A stretch of DNA of 64,000 nt from Crateriforma spongiae (GCF_012290005.1 NZ_JAAXMS010000008.1:62001-126000), one strand, 5' to 3'; shown: positions 15,449 through 24,625, counted from the first letter of the stretch. Numbers and translations: made by a program. Notes: a model not told the origin generated them from the sequence alone.

Positions 15449-17763
15449 TCTTTCGCCCACCCCACGATCGCCGCCGGTAACACCGTCAAGTTCACCAGAG
15501 TTCCCAGAACCAAAGTCGCCGCGACCAACACCCCAAAGGTCGCCGTGGGCACAAATCGGCTGTTGGCCATCACGCCGAATCCGACCACCAAAGCAACGGT
15601 CGCCAGCAACATCGCGGCCCCCACCGCCGATCCCGCTGATTCGGATGCGAGTGGTGCATTCATGCCCATGCGTCGACAGCGTCGGTAATGATGCAAGAAA
15701 TGCACCGACCCGTCGATCGACATGCCGATGGATACCGCCGCGATCATCGCGGCCCCCAAGTTCACCCGACCACCAAGCCATCCCAAGGTCGCAAGCACCA
15801 GCGTCGCCGGCAATGCATTGGCAATCACGGCGGTAAGCGACAACCGAACGCTGGCCGTCATCACGGCCAGCAGTAGCCACACCAACGCAAACGACACGGC
15901 AAAGCAGATCCATTGGTCCGCAACCAGTCGGCGCACCAGTGCCGACAGCATCACATAGTATCCGGTGACCGCGGCCGATTTGTCGGGACGTCTCGACCCT
16001 TTGGATGGCGATGAATCGGAATCCAACCCGCCGACCATCCCCTGCCATTGCTGCGTTGCAGTGTGCCGCCGGACAACGTCTTGGACACGACCGATCAGAC
16101 GCAGCTTGGTGTCGGCCGGCAATTGCTCGCGACTGCGAAGCATGATTCGCAATCGTCGCTGCGATTGAGTCGGTGGAACCAACAAAGCATCGGAAAAAGC
16201 GGGAAAGGCCGCTCGCATCGCTGCCAGACGTATTTCCGGCGTGCCCAGAGACAAAAGCGGCACCGCCATCGCAACACGTTCCGCATCGGCCATGCTGATC
16301 ACCTTGGTCAACGATTGGTCGGCAACACGAATGGCACGTAAATCCGTCTGTAGCGTACGGACGGATTCCAGATAGTCATCGGTGATGATCGCGGGCGCCG
16401 GCAATGTGATGTCCCAAACACCGGCACCGCCCAGATCTCGTTCAACTTTGTGGTACGCCTGGACCAGCGGACTGTCGTCACGAAAGTTCTTCAAAAAACT
16501 CGTTTCCGTCTCCGTCCGTCTTAACCCGACCAGCGCGATGATTCCCAAAAAGACGGCCGTGGCGACAACGACGCGACGATACCCGATCGCCCAAGCGACC
16601 AACCGGGTTGCCACGTTGGCGACCGCGCCGGGGCGATGCACCGGAGTGATGCTGTTGCGTCGATGGTCACGCGGCCACAACGTCAATACGATCGGCGTGA
16701 ACATCGCCAAAGCGATCAGGGCCATCAAAGCGGCCACCGCGATCAACCAACCAAAGTCGCGGACCGGACGAATCCCAGACGCCGCCAGCGATGCAAACCC
16801 CGCCGCATCGGTCAGGCACGTCCAGACAACCGGAATCCACAGCCGATTGATCACCGAAGCCCCTGTCCACGTCGGATCGTCATCCTTTGCTGTCGGCCCC
16901 CTGTCAATCTGCAGCTTCCAAAGGATCCCGACATGTAGAACGGCAGCTACGACGACCACGGTCACGATGGCGGTCAAGATGGTCGACACCATCGACAACT
17001 CGATCCCGGCCAACACTGCCAAAGCACGAGTCATCACCACCGACCAAGCAATGCATGTCACCGAAAGCAGCATGAACCGCAGGTTGCGAAGCGTGACCAC
17101 CATGACCAGCGATAACAAAGCGATCGTCCACGTCGCCAAACGATCTCCATCCCGCTGCAGCAGATCGAATCCCTCGTTCAACAAAACCGGTTCGCCCACC
17201 AGCACAGGACGCCCCTGGGTCGATTCCGCGTCTTTGACCACCGACCGCAGTAAGTGGACCGCTTGGTCGGCGCGTTCGGGATCCAGAATCGCGACGACCG
17301 CCGCCTGGTCACGATCGGCCGAATGCGTGTAACCGCTGAACAAGTCCAAAAACCCCGTCGCTAGTGCATCATCGGGATCGGCCAACGCGGGTCCCGGCGA
17401 CTCGCCACCCGAAAACAGGGCCGGTGGCCGCATTGATTGGACCACTCGATCCAATTCGGCAGGCGACAGCACGCCGACGACGCCTGGCACATCGGACACC
17501 TTTTCGGTCCAAAAACGGTTACGTCGCAGCCCCACATCCGACAGCAACTCGGGATCGTGATAGACCAGCATCACAATCGCATTGCCGCCAAAATCACGCT
17601 GCAATCGCTGGTACTGGACCAGCAACGGATCGTCCGCGGCGAACATCGACGCCAATTGGCGATCCATCGTCAAACGCCGCGAGACCGGATAGGCGGCTGC
17701 GAAGAAAACCAATCCGATCACCGCCAGCGCGATGCGAAGACGAAGCAGCGTCTTACCTATCAT
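15397..17763 (-). CDS. MMPL/RND-superfamily exporter
   Basis: A 788-residue integral membrane protein with two repeats, each one membrane helix, a large periplasmic loop and a bundle of about five helices, as in MmpL and HpnN-like transporters. Helix 1 is at about 8-28. The second half has GMSIDGSVHFLHHY, the transmembrane Asp-His signature of RND proton coupling. The matching stretch in the first half (TVVVVAAVLHVGILW) lacks the Asp. It probably moves a lipid or hydrophobic compound, but the substrate is unknown. It lies 143 bp downstream of the STAS-TM gene on the same strand. Its final 52 bp are antisense to the PilZ gene. Confidence 0.85.
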   Translation of the reverse strand: MIGKTLLRLRIALAVIGLVFFAAAYPVSRRLTMDRQLASMFAADDPLLVQYQRLQRDFGGNAIVMLVYHDPELLSDVGLRRNRFWTEKVSDVPGVVGVLSPAELDRVVQSMRPPALFSGGESPGPALADPDDALATGFLDLFSGYTHSADRDQAAVVAILDPERADQAVHLLRSVVKDAESTQGRPVLVGEPVLLNEGFDLLQRDGDRLATWTIALLSLVMVVTLRNLRFMLLSVTCIAWSVVMTRALAVLAGIELSMVSTILTAIVTVVVVAAVLHVGILWKLQIDRGPTAKDDDPTWTGASVINRLWIPVVWTCLTDAAGFASLAASGIRPVRDFGWLIAVAALMALIALAMFTPIVLTLWPRDHRRNSITPVHRPGAVANVATRLVAWAIGYRRVVVATAVFLGIIALVGLRRTETETSFLKNFRDDSPLVQAYHKVERDLGGAGVWDITLPAPAIITDDYLESVRTLQTDLRAIRVADQSLTKVISMADAERVAMAVPLLSLGTPEIRLAAMRAAFPAFSDALLVPPTQSQRRLRIMLRSREQLPADTKLRLIGRVQDVVRRHTATQQWQGMVGGLDSDSSPSKGSRRPDKSAAVTGYYVMLSALVRRLVADQWICFAVSFALVWLLLAVMTASVRLSLTAVIANALPATLVLATLGWLGGRVNLGAAMIAAVSIGMSIDGSVHFLHHYRRCRRMGMNAPLASESAGSAVGAAMLLATVALVVGFGVMANSRFVPTATFGVLVAATLVLGTLVNLTVLPAAIVGWAKDQTDAVDASDDGSDDGP

Positions 17764-17906
17764 CCGCCGTCGCGTCTCCGATTCAGGGCCAACGATTCGT
17801 CAGCGCATCAGCCCGGACGAAACCAATCTTCACGGCTGGGATGATAGATCGCTTGCCCCAGACGACAAGCCCGAGCGGTCGTGGCGGGTACGGATCGCTC
17901 GTGCCG

Positions 17907-18719
17907 CTATCGGGTCGAATCGATGATCCACGACACGCGAATCGGTCGGCCGTTGGCGATTTGATGCGATGTTGTCTGGGCACGATTGCCATCGACGATG
18001 GTGACGTCCACGCTCATCTGATTCAATGTCTGGCGAACGGGCAGGGCGATTTCGAACGTTCCATCGGCTTGGACCTGGGTCGTCCACGTCAATTCGTTCA
18101 AACCCTGCGTATCGGTCTGACGGACGAACACGGTCGCGGTATCGACCGATCGTGTCTGCTGGTCCGTCTGTTCCATGATCACCCCACGGACCAGAAACGC
18201 GTCGCCAATCTCAAATGACTTGCGGACGACAAAGGCATCAGCGGTATCGCCCTTGATGACATAGAAATACTCCACCGCCGCCACGATGGGAAACAAAATC
18301 AGAATCGGCAAACCAATCCTCAGCAACCGTCCCCGAGCGACGTCGGATAGCCAAGTCGTCTTTCGTTTCTTTTTGCCTGCGGCAACTTCGCTGCGAGGTC
18401 GTTGTCCAAAGACCTGAAATGAAAACGTGTGTTCGTATCGTCTCAGCAACCGATCAAACGCGGGCTGAATGCCGTACAGCAGAAACCGCTTGCCTTCGCT
18501 TTCGGCATACAGCTTTGCCATGTTTAAACAGGCGACCACGTCGACGGTGGTTTCACCGATCGCCGTACAGTCGACCACGACGCCCCGTGCGGAATCGCGA
18601 ATCCGGTGATAGATCGTTTCGCGGGCTCGTTCTAAATCCAAGGCCGATGGCTGATCCGAGAAATCAACAACGACTCTGGGCAGCTTTGCAATTTCATTGC
18701 GGTTCTTGACGGTGACCAT
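17907..18719 (-). CDS. STAS-domain protein with membrane helix and extracytoplasmic beta domain
   Basis: A 270-residue protein of unusual layout. Residues about 13-105 look like a STAS domain (VVVDCTAIGETTVDVVACLNMAK, then KRFLLYGIQPAFDRLLRRY), normally a cytoplasmic anti-sigma-antagonist or transporter regulatory fold. A Lys/Arg-rich stretch (GKKKRK, 115-120) precedes one membrane helix at about 132-154. The last 110 residues read as beta strands and would be periplasmic. The Ser normally phosphorylated in STAS switches is not obvious; Thr57 and Thr58 are nearby. It is upstream of the MMPL exporter on the same strand and may be cotranscribed. Function is unknown; coupling to the exporter is a guess. 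Confidence 0.65.
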   Translation of the reverse strand: MVTVKNRNEIAKLPRVVVDFSDQPSALDLERARETIYHRIRDSARGVVVDCTAIGETTVDVVACLNMAKLYAESEGKRFLLYGIQPAFDRLLRRYEHTFSFQVFGQRPRSEVAAGKKKRKTTWLSDVARGRLLRIGLPILILFPIVAAVEYFYVIKGDTADAFVVRKSFEIGDAFLVRGVIMEQTDQQTRSVDTATVFVRQTDTQGLNELTWTTQVQADGTFEIALPVRQTLNQMSVDVTIVDGNRAQTTSHQIANGRPIRVSWIIDSTR

Positions 18720-19039
18720 TGTTCAAGCTGCGTTTGGGGTGCTGGACTCAAGGGCCCCCCAATATCAAAGGACTCGGCTGAATTTGATGTGCCTGACGTT
18801 CCTTTGGCGTTAACATTTTGTGAAATTCAGCATCCGGATTCGCTGCCAATGGTCGAACGTCGAAAAATCCACGTCGTTTTCACTGGCGGCAAACACCTTT
18901 GGGCACGGTTCCCCAGTGGCCTTTGGCGTGACACATTGTTGGATCGTCGCCACGTGCCATTGGTCGGATCACCCGTCACCACCTCCGAATCAAACCCCAG
19001 CCAGCCAAACACCGCTGGCTTCATTGGTCCGACACTGCA
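18720..19039. other. Divergent intergenic region, STAS gene / GT39-like gene
   Basis: 320 bp between divergent genes. It contains two copies of the 10-mer CCTTTGGCGT (18801-18810 and 18920-18929) followed by loosely similar bases, about 120 bp apart. No clear promoter pair was seen. Part of the right edge could belong to the next gene if its TTG start is wrong. Confidence 0.4.
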
Positions 19040-20419
19040 TTGAGTTTCTCCAGCGATTGCCCGCCACGAACGCCGCATGGTCAGATTGGGTCACGATCTA
19101 AAGCGCCCCTGGCTTTGGCCGTCTGGATTGGTGGAATCCTGATGGCCCAGGCCGGCGTGATGTGGGTCAATCCGTCCAGCTTCGTCGATGATCCGGACGC
19201 CTACCGGCGGATCGCCTGGACGCTGGATCAATCCGGCGTTTTTGGTGTGATGTGGCCGGAAAGTGAAGCCAAACCGACCGCCTTCCGACCGCCGCTTTAT
19301 CCGATCTTGCTATCGACGATCACGACCGAAGCAAGCGATGCAACGATCGCCGCGTTACCACAATGGCGAATCGGAATACTGCACCTCTTGCTAAACGCAG
19401 TCACCCTGATCTGTGTCGCTGCAATCTCCGCCGAGCATTTTGGACGTGCATCCGCCGGACTTGCCTGCCTGATGATCGGCGTTGACCCGATTCTGATTCG
19501 TCAATCAACGCTAGTCATGACCGAACCCTTGGCAACGGCACTGACCGCTTGGACGCTTTGGTGGTGGATGCGTCACCGGGACGAAACCACCGGATCACGA
19601 TGGGTCCGATCTCTGATCATCGCTTCTACATTAGGACTGGCTTTTCTGTGTCGCCCCACTTTTTTGGTGTGGGCGTTCTTGTTGGCATTACTTGCATGGA
19701 TCGAACTGCCTCGCCGCACAGCGATGATTCGCTTCGGCGTTATCGCGTCGGTGATGCTCGTGACCGTGGGTGCATGGACCTATCGAAACTTTCGTGTGAT
19801 GGGCCATCCCGTTTGGGCGACGACGCACGGCGGATACACGATCTTGCTTGGCAACAATCGGTTCTTTTACGACTATCTATCGGAACCGTTCTCATGGACC
19901 GCGTGGGATGCGACACCCTTTTTGAATGCGTACGAGGATCGCCATGACGCAAGTGTTTCGATGGCTGACCTTTGGCAGATCCCACCGGAATCCGTCGCAA
20001 CATTACCAAAGAACGCATCGGAGATCGACGAGGACCGCTGGGCGGGCGATGTTGCCAAAGCCACCATCACATCACGGCCGGCGATGTTCGTCTGGGCATG
20101 TGGCGTCCGGCTGATGCGGCTATGGAGTCCCGTTCCCCTGTCGACCGGCGAACGATCGACACTCGGGTTGGCGGTCATCAGCGTGTATTACGTTTTGTTC
20201 GGGGTACTGTTTCTGGTTTCGATGCTGCGGCACAAGAGCCGACTGCTAGGTGCCCCCTGGCTGGCCATTTGGGCGATGGTGTTGGCTCTGTCGGCGGTGC
20301 ATTCGGTGTACTGGAGCAACCTGCGCATGCGAACGCCTGCCATGCCGGGACTTGCGGTCATCGCCGCCGGTTCGATCGCTCGTTCGACCGCTCTGGCGCG
20401 GCGAGAGGACGACCGCTGA
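19040..20419 (+). CDS. GT39/PMT_2-like membrane glycosyltransferase
   Basis: A 459-residue protein with about ten membrane helices. After helix 1 (about 23-43) it has Asp50-Asp51 in FVDDPDAYRRIAW and FRPPLYP at 82-88. Both are typical of the ArnT/PMT superfamily, where an acidic residue in the first periplasmic loop is catalytic and a lipid-phosphate sugar is the donor. The annotated TTG start is uncertain: no ATG precedes helix 1 in frame. The stop overlaps the next gene (TGATG), so the pair is translationally coupled. Acceptor and sugar are unknown. Confidence 0.68.
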   Translation: MSFSSDCPPRTPHGQIGSRSKAPLALAVWIGGILMAQAGVMWVNPSSFVDDPDAYRRIAWTLDQSGVFGVMWPESEAKPTAFRPPLYPILLSTITTEASDATIAALPQWRIGILHLLLNAVTLICVAAISAEHFGRASAGLACLMIGVDPILIRQSTLVMTEPLATALTAWTLWWWMRHRDETTGSRWVRSLIIASTLGLAFLCRPTFLVWAFLLALLAWIELPRRTAMIRFGVIASVMLVTVGAWTYRNFRVMGHPVWATTHGGYTILLGNNRFFYDYLSEPFSWTAWDATPFLNAYEDRHDASVSMADLWQIPPESVATLPKNASEIDEDRWAGDVAKATITSRPAMFVWACGVRLMRLWSPVPLSTGERSTLGLAVISVYYVLFGVLFLVSMLRHKSRLLGAPWLAIWAMVLALSAVHSVYWSNLRMRTPAMPGLAVIAAGSIARSTALARREDDR

Positions 20420-21039
20420 TGTGGCCCACCACCGAGGGCGTGCGAACGCTGGTCGATGCCGAACATGATCTGATTCGCGGCCTTGCCGGGATGATGGTCG
20501 ATCAATTGGTCGCCGAAGGCCAGCAACGCTCCGCTCCTTACGAATACGACATTCCGTTGTTTGACCAATGGGATTGGCGACAACGACTGTGGATTCTGGA
20601 CCAAGTCGTTCGGCCGATGCTTGGTTCCGATCCCGCACCGGACGCGGCGGCAATCTGGGAAGCCGCCATCGAAGCGATTTTTGCTGAGGCCGGGGACTTG
20701 ATCGGCATGGAGATCGGCGACGATGACACGCCCCAACGTTGGCGTCAGTCGGTGGTCTCACTGGCCCGCCAAAAAGGAATCGATATTCCTGCCGTGGACG
20801 AGAATGACGTCGGCCGCTGGAATGATGATCTGGCACGGATTCGCGAATGCATCTTTGGACCGCCCAATTACTGGCGGGCCGAACGATTCCGCGACGGTGC
20901 CTTCGAAGACACGCAACGATTTCTTTGCCAACGCGGATTGCCGCCCGACTTCCTGGCCCGGATCCCGCCGCTACTGACCATCGAAGAAACTCAAGACACC
21001 ATCGATCGTCTGCAGTCGATCATCTTTCGCGACCGATGA
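20419..21039 (+). CDS. Hypothetical protein coupled to GT39-like gene
   Basis: A 206-residue soluble, acidic protein that I do not recognise. It has no signal peptide or membrane helix and is rich in Asp, Glu, Trp and Arg, largely helical in appearance. It contains no known catalytic motif. The ATG at 20419 overlaps the previous stop codon by one base. The alternative long frame starting at 19972 lies mostly inside the upstream gene and was not used. Its 3' end faces the minus-strand genes after 13 bp. Confidence 0.65.
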   Translation: MWPTTEGVRTLVDAEHDLIRGLAGMMVDQLVAEGQQRSAPYEYDIPLFDQWDWRQRLWILDQVVRPMLGSDPAPDAAAIWEAAIEAIFAEAGDLIGMEIGDDDTPQRWRQSVVSLARQKGIDIPAVDENDVGRWNDDLARIRECIFGPPNYWRAERFRDGAFEDTQRFLCQRGLPPDFLARIPPLLTIEETQDTIDRLQSIIFRDR

Positions 21040-21052
21040 AGGTCGCCCGACA

Positions 21053-21469
21053 CTAACGTTGTTTGTCGCCATCTGGTCCACAATTCCGATCCAACCAGAA
21101 CAGGCACAAGCCACCGGCCACCGTCGACATCGATTCGCCCCATGTCCACCAACTTGGCAAGCCAGCCAGCCAATCGATCAACAGCTGCAGCACCCCCAAT
21201 ATCACCGTTCCCGCTGCGGCAAGCGCGATCAGTGGTCGATATCGCGTCAGATCCGAAGCCACGACCAACAAGACGGCACCCACAAATCCATACATCAGTG
21301 ACAGATGACGGGCCAAGTAGAACGTCAACGGCGAATCGGGGAACGGATCAAACCCGAGGGAAAGCGAGATCTGGGTGATCCAGTGTGCCGGCATCACGGC
21401 GGCGCCGAATGCGAACAGGCTGACACCTCCGACCGCTTGCAAAAACCATTTCAGCGGCTTGTCACTCAT
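21053..21469 (-). CDS. Small four-helix membrane protein
   Basis: A 138-residue protein with about four hydrophobic helices (around 9-28, 52-70, 77-97 and 106-124) separated by short loops. The family is not recognised. Its ATG overlaps the stop of the upstream thioesterase gene by four bases (ATGA), so the two are translationally coupled. A small integral membrane role is all that can be said. Confidence 0.65.
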   Translation of the reverse strand: MSDKPLKWFLQAVGGVSLFAFGAAVMPAHWITQISLSLGFDPFPDSPLTFYLARHLSLMYGFVGAVLLVVASDLTRYRPLIALAAAGTVILGVLQLLIDWLAGLPSWWTWGESMSTVAGGLCLFWLDRNCGPDGDKQR

Positions 21470-21900
21470 GACCAGGGCGGTGTGGGGGTGGAATCCGGGA
21501 TGACCATGCGGTCGTAAACTTCATCAGGCAACGAGACGGCCTTGCGGACACGCAAATCGGCCAGCACCCAACGGGTTTGCACACGGGCCAAAATCATGCG
21601 ATCCGCCGGACGGCAAATCAAGTACTTTCGACGAATTGCCATTCGCATCTTTTCGCTGATCCAGGTGCGAATCACCAACTGGTCGCCTGCCAGCGCGGCG
21701 GCGCGATAGGTCACCTCGTGCTGACGAACCACCCATCCGAATCCGCGTTTCAGTTCCGCCGAGGCATCCCAACCGGTCGACGCCGAATGGTCCCTCGCCG
21801 CCCACAGTGTCCACTGCAGATACCGCAAATTGTGGACGTGTTCCTGTGCATCAATTTCATCCTGTTCGACGACGTGTTGCAGATCAAAAACCGACGGCAT
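21466..21900 (-). CDS. Hotdog-fold acyl-CoA thioesterase
   Basis: A 144-residue protein of the 4-hydroxybenzoyl-CoA thioesterase (YbgC/FadM-like) type. From the ATG at 21900 it shows EQDEIDAQEHVHNLRYLQWTL-like sequence (about 11-31), matching the D-x-x-G-H-V-N-x-x-Y pattern with variation, then the beta-sheet of the hotdog fold (VTYRAAALAGDQLVIRTWI). It would hydrolyse an acyl-CoA thioester in the cytoplasm; the substrate is unknown. An in-frame upstream extension of 28 codons has no similarity. It is the first gene of a pair with the small membrane protein. Confidence 0.75.
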   Translation of the reverse strand: MPSVFDLQHVVEQDEIDAQEHVHNLRYLQWTLWAARDHSASTGWDASAELKRGFGWVVRQHEVTYRAAALAGDQLVIRTWISEKMRMAIRRKYLICRPADRMILARVQTRWVLADLRVRKAVSLPDEVYDRMVIPDSTPTPPWS

Positions 21901-22014
21901 ACCTCTGGTCCGTTTGCGGTAAACTGGCAAAATCCCCCCTAGCGCGAATTCCCCTGTGCGGAATCCTCCCGATGCGTGCCCCAATCGAACGCGCCCGACG
22001 TCTTTCGCCCAGGG

Positions 22015-22030
22015 GGCCGATCGATCGGCC
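22015..22030. repeat. Perfect 16-bp palindrome
   Basis: GGCCGATCGATCGGCC is its own reverse complement. It lies 115 bp upstream of the thioesterase ATG and 195 bp upstream of msrA, in their shared divergent region. It could be a protein-binding site, but CGATCG-type strings are frequent in this DNA, so chance is possible. Confidence 0.45.
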
Positions 22031-22178
22031 TGTCACGCCCGGTTTGGCCGGAAAGACGGCTGTTCAAACGACTAAACTGTTGGCAACGGGTCAGCCCACG
22101 ATGGGTGTGACAGCTTGCCGAAGGCGGGAATCCATCCTGTCCCGACATTGACATATTCGCGAAACGTTCGCCCCATTT

Positions 22179-22196
22179 CGTTTAGGACCCTAAACG
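22179..22196. promoter_or_regulatory. Dyad upstream of msrA, possible operator
   Basis: An 8-bp inverted repeat with a 2-bp centre: CGTTTAGG at 22179-22186, AC, then CCTAAACG at 22189-22196. It ends 28 bp before the msrA ATG. A TTGACA hexamer lies at 22148-22153 but no good -10 follows at the usual spacing. The position fits a repressor site or a small 5' hairpin. The rest of the 324-bp region 21901-22224 holds no gene. Confidence 0.45.
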
Positions 22197-22224
22197 CAAT
22201 CCACCGGATCCCACGGAGCCATCA

Positions 22225-22950
22225 ATGACATTCGCCCCGTCCAATCGATCAATCGGCGTCGCGCTGTTGGTGCTGCTTGCCGCCGGGGGTTGTGACTCCT
22301 ATGCCCAATCGTCTCGTTCAGGATCGGCACGAGTGAATCAATCGCAAATCAAATCCGACGGAAACTTTTCCGAAGTCGTCACGCTGGCCGGCGGCTGTTT
22401 CTGGTGCACCGAGGCGGTCTACGAACAGTTTCAACAGTCAGGAAAAGTCGGCGAAGTTGTTTCCGGCTACATCGGCGGCACTAAGGCGGAAGCCAATTAC
22501 GAAGCCGTGTGCAGTTACAAGCGTCCGATCCCCGGCAAACCGCTGCACGCCGAGGCCGTCCAGGTCCACTATGACCCAGACAAGATCAGTTTCGAAGAAA
22601 TCTTGGAAGTCTTTTTCAAGACGCATGACCCGACCAGTCTGTACCAACAAGGCGCCGACAAGGGACCGCAATATCGGACCAGCATCTTTTATCACAACGA
22701 TGAACAGAAAGCTGCGGCCAAGGCCTACATCGACAAACTGAATAAGGAAAAGGTGTATCGCAGAGAGGTCGTCACATTGCTGGAAGACGGCACCGGAAAA
22801 TCCGAAACCAGCACGTTTTATCCGGCCGAGGAGTACCACCAAGATTACTTTCGGCGAAATCCCTACCAAGGCTACTGCCAAATGGTCGTCAGCCAAAAGG
22901 TTCGCAAGACTCGCAACTTGTTCGAAGACAAGTTGAAGCTGGATCCTTGA
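22225..22950 (+). CDS. msrA: Peptide methionine-S-sulfoxide reductase, exported
   Basis: A 241-residue MsrA that reduces methionine-S-sulfoxide in proteins. The catalytic motif GCFWCTE is at 57-63 with Cys58 as the nucleophile. Downstream GYIGGTKAEANYEAVCS, HAEAVQVHYDP and EYHQDYF are all canonical. The N-terminus is a signal sequence ending in LAAGGC (18-23), so the enzyme is probably a lipoprotein or otherwise exported to repair envelope proteins. The C-terminal part contains GYCQ, which carries a Cys that could resolve the disulfide. It is followed after 3 bp by a small secreted protein gene. Confidence 0.95.
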   Translation: MTFAPSNRSIGVALLVLLAAGGCDSYAQSSRSGSARVNQSQIKSDGNFSEVVTLAGGCFWCTEAVYEQFQQSGKVGEVVSGYIGGTKAEANYEAVCSYKRPIPGKPLHAEAVQVHYDPDKISFEEILEVFFKTHDPTSLYQQGADKGPQYRTSIFYHNDEQKAAAKAYIDKLNKEKVYRREVVTLLEDGTGKSETSTFYPAEEYHQDYFRRNPYQGYCQMVVSQKVRKTRNLFEDKLKLDP

Positions 22951-22953
22951 TTC

Positions 22954-23469
22954 GTGAAGACGTCTCTGCTATCTCCGGTGCGATCCCTTGTTTTCTTTGC
23001 CGTCGGACTTTCGGTGGCCTCGGCAGGCCTCGTCGCCCAAGGTCAAGTCGTTCAGCTGCCGACGTTCCGTACATTCAGCTACAGCGGCAGCGTTCTGGTG
23101 CCCGATGGCGGGACAGCGGTTTTGGGTGGCAATTCATCCGCGTTCCGGTCACGATCACTACGAGGCAACGGGCAATCGTCGGCACGATCCTTCGGCGGCG
23201 GTTCGGTGACGGCGACGATCATCGATTTAGACGCGATGGATCGAAAAATGCGTGGACTCGATTCGACCGCTCGTCGAACTGACGTGACACCGGCGGATCA
23301 CGTCGAACGAATCGAGGAGGGAAAATCGCTGGTCCGTTACGCCCGAAAGATGGCGTCGATGGGCAAGCTTAGCCAAGCCCGCATGGCCTATAAAATGGCC
23401 ATCGGCAAACTGGACGGCCGGCTGGCCGAATTGGCCGCCGCCGAATCGCGGCGTCTTCTGCGACCGTGA
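22954..23469 (+). CDS. Small secreted protein of unknown function
   Basis: A 171-residue protein with a clear signal peptide (about 1-28, ending VASAGLVAQG). The middle is rich in Ser and Gly and looks beta-stranded. The C-terminal 60 residues are helical and charged, with a TPR-like stretch (YARKMASMGKLSQARMAYKMAIGKL). It starts with GTG, 3 bp after the msrA stop, so it is almost certainly cotranscribed with msrA. The family is not recognised. It may be an envelope partner of the exported MsrA, which is inference from position only. Confidence 0.7.
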   Translation: MKTSLLSPVRSLVFFAVGLSVASAGLVAQGQVVQLPTFRTFSYSGSVLVPDGGTAVLGGNSSAFRSRSLRGNGQSSARSFGGGSVTATIIDLDAMDRKMRGLDSTARRTDVTPADHVERIEEGKSLVRYARKMASMGKLSQARMAYKMAIGKLDGRLAELAAAESRRLLRP

Positions 23470-23622
23470 CGTGATCGGTCACCATTTCTTGACGTTTTTT
23501 GCCACGGCGAATCCTGATCGATGGCGAATTCTGACGTCGACATTGGTTCGCTGTATCCTAGGCGATTCCATCAAAGATCCAGCTGCGATCGAATCTTTCC
23601 CACCTTGGATGAACCGCCTGCC

Positions 23623-24621
23623 ATGAGAACCCACCGACGCCGATTGATCACGCTGGCCGCATCGGGCGGTCTGCTGGCAACGATGGCCGACTTGATTCCC
23701 ACTTCAATTGCATCGGCCGAACCAAAATCGCCAAAAGGTCCGGAAACGGCAGGCATCGGGATCGCGCTGAACACCAGTACCATCCGCGGACAAAAACTGG
23801 ACATTCGCCGACAGATCGACGTCACCGCCGCGGCCGGCTACGACGGAATCGAACCTTGGATTCGTGATCTTCGGAAATACGTCGATGATGGTGGCGATTT
23901 GGATTCACTGAAACGTCAGATCGATGACGCGGGGCTGAAGGTCGTCAGCGCGATCGGGTTTGCACAATGGATCGTCAACGATCCCGAACAACGCGCCGCC
24001 GGTTTGGCCGAAGCCCGTCGTGACATGGAATTGGTCCGTGCGATTGGCGGGACCCACATGGCGGCACCACCGGTCGGCGTTCATCGTCCCAAACCCGGTG
24101 ATGCGATCCCCAGCTTGAAAACCATTGCCCAACGGTATCACGATTTGCTGGACGTCGGCGCGGATGTCGGCGTGATCCCGATGCTGGAATTATGGGGTTT
24201 CTCGCCTGTCCTGGGATCGCTGGGTGATTTGGCGTATGTGTCGGCCGGCGCGATGCATCCGGACGCGTGTGTGCTGCCCGATTTCTATCACATTTACAAA
24301 GGCGGCAATGACTTTGCCGGCCTGGGAATGATCGAAGCGTCTCGGATGCCGGTTTTTCACATCAATGATTATCCCGACCAACCGGGTATCAGTCAGATTG
24401 CCGACAAGGACCGTGTCTTTCCAGGTGATGGCGTCTGTCCATTGGTGTCGATCATCGCCGGTCTGATCGATCGCGGCTTTTGTGGGACTTTTTCACTGGA
24501 GCTTTTCAATCCAGACTACTGGAAACAAGACGCCGCCGATGTTGCCCGTGAAGGTTACGAAAAGTCACGAAAGGTTGTGGCGGCGGCCGTTGCCGAAAGC
24601 AAACTTTCCAAGGAGTCCTGA
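23623..24621 (+). CDS. Tat-exported sugar phosphate isomerase/epimerase family protein
   Basis: A 332-residue xylose-isomerase-like TIM-barrel protein. The N-terminus has an Arg-rich Tat-type signal (HRRRLITLAASGG) followed by Ala residues. The body shows GYDGIEPWI, LEL/MLELWGF, HINDYPDQPG and GTFSLELFN, the metal-ligand and substrate strands of the AP endonuclease 2/sugar isomerase family. Planctomycetes carry many exported members acting on sugars or inositols. The ATG at 23623 is chosen because the 34 upstream in-frame codons lack signal character. The DinB-like gene follows after 4 bp with an AAGGAG site inside the end of this gene. Confidence 0.82.
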   Translation: MRTHRRRLITLAASGGLLATMADLIPTSIASAEPKSPKGPETAGIGIALNTSTIRGQKLDIRRQIDVTAAAGYDGIEPWIRDLRKYVDDGGDLDSLKRQIDDAGLKVVSAIGFAQWIVNDPEQRAAGLAEARRDMELVRAIGGTHMAAPPVGVHRPKPGDAIPSLKTIAQRYHDLLDVGADVGVIPMLELWGFSPVLGSLGDLAYVSAGAMHPDACVLPDFYHIYKGGNDFAGLGMIEASRMPVFHINDYPDQPGISQIADKDRVFPGDGVCPLVSIIAGLIDRGFCGTFSLELFNPDYWKQDAADVAREGYEKSRKVVAAAVAESKLSKES

Positions 24622-24625
24622 TCGA

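Noticed and set aside
18801-18929. Two copies of CCTTTGGCGT 120 bp apart
   Set aside because: Only ten identical bases; the similarity fades on both sides, so it is compatible with chance.
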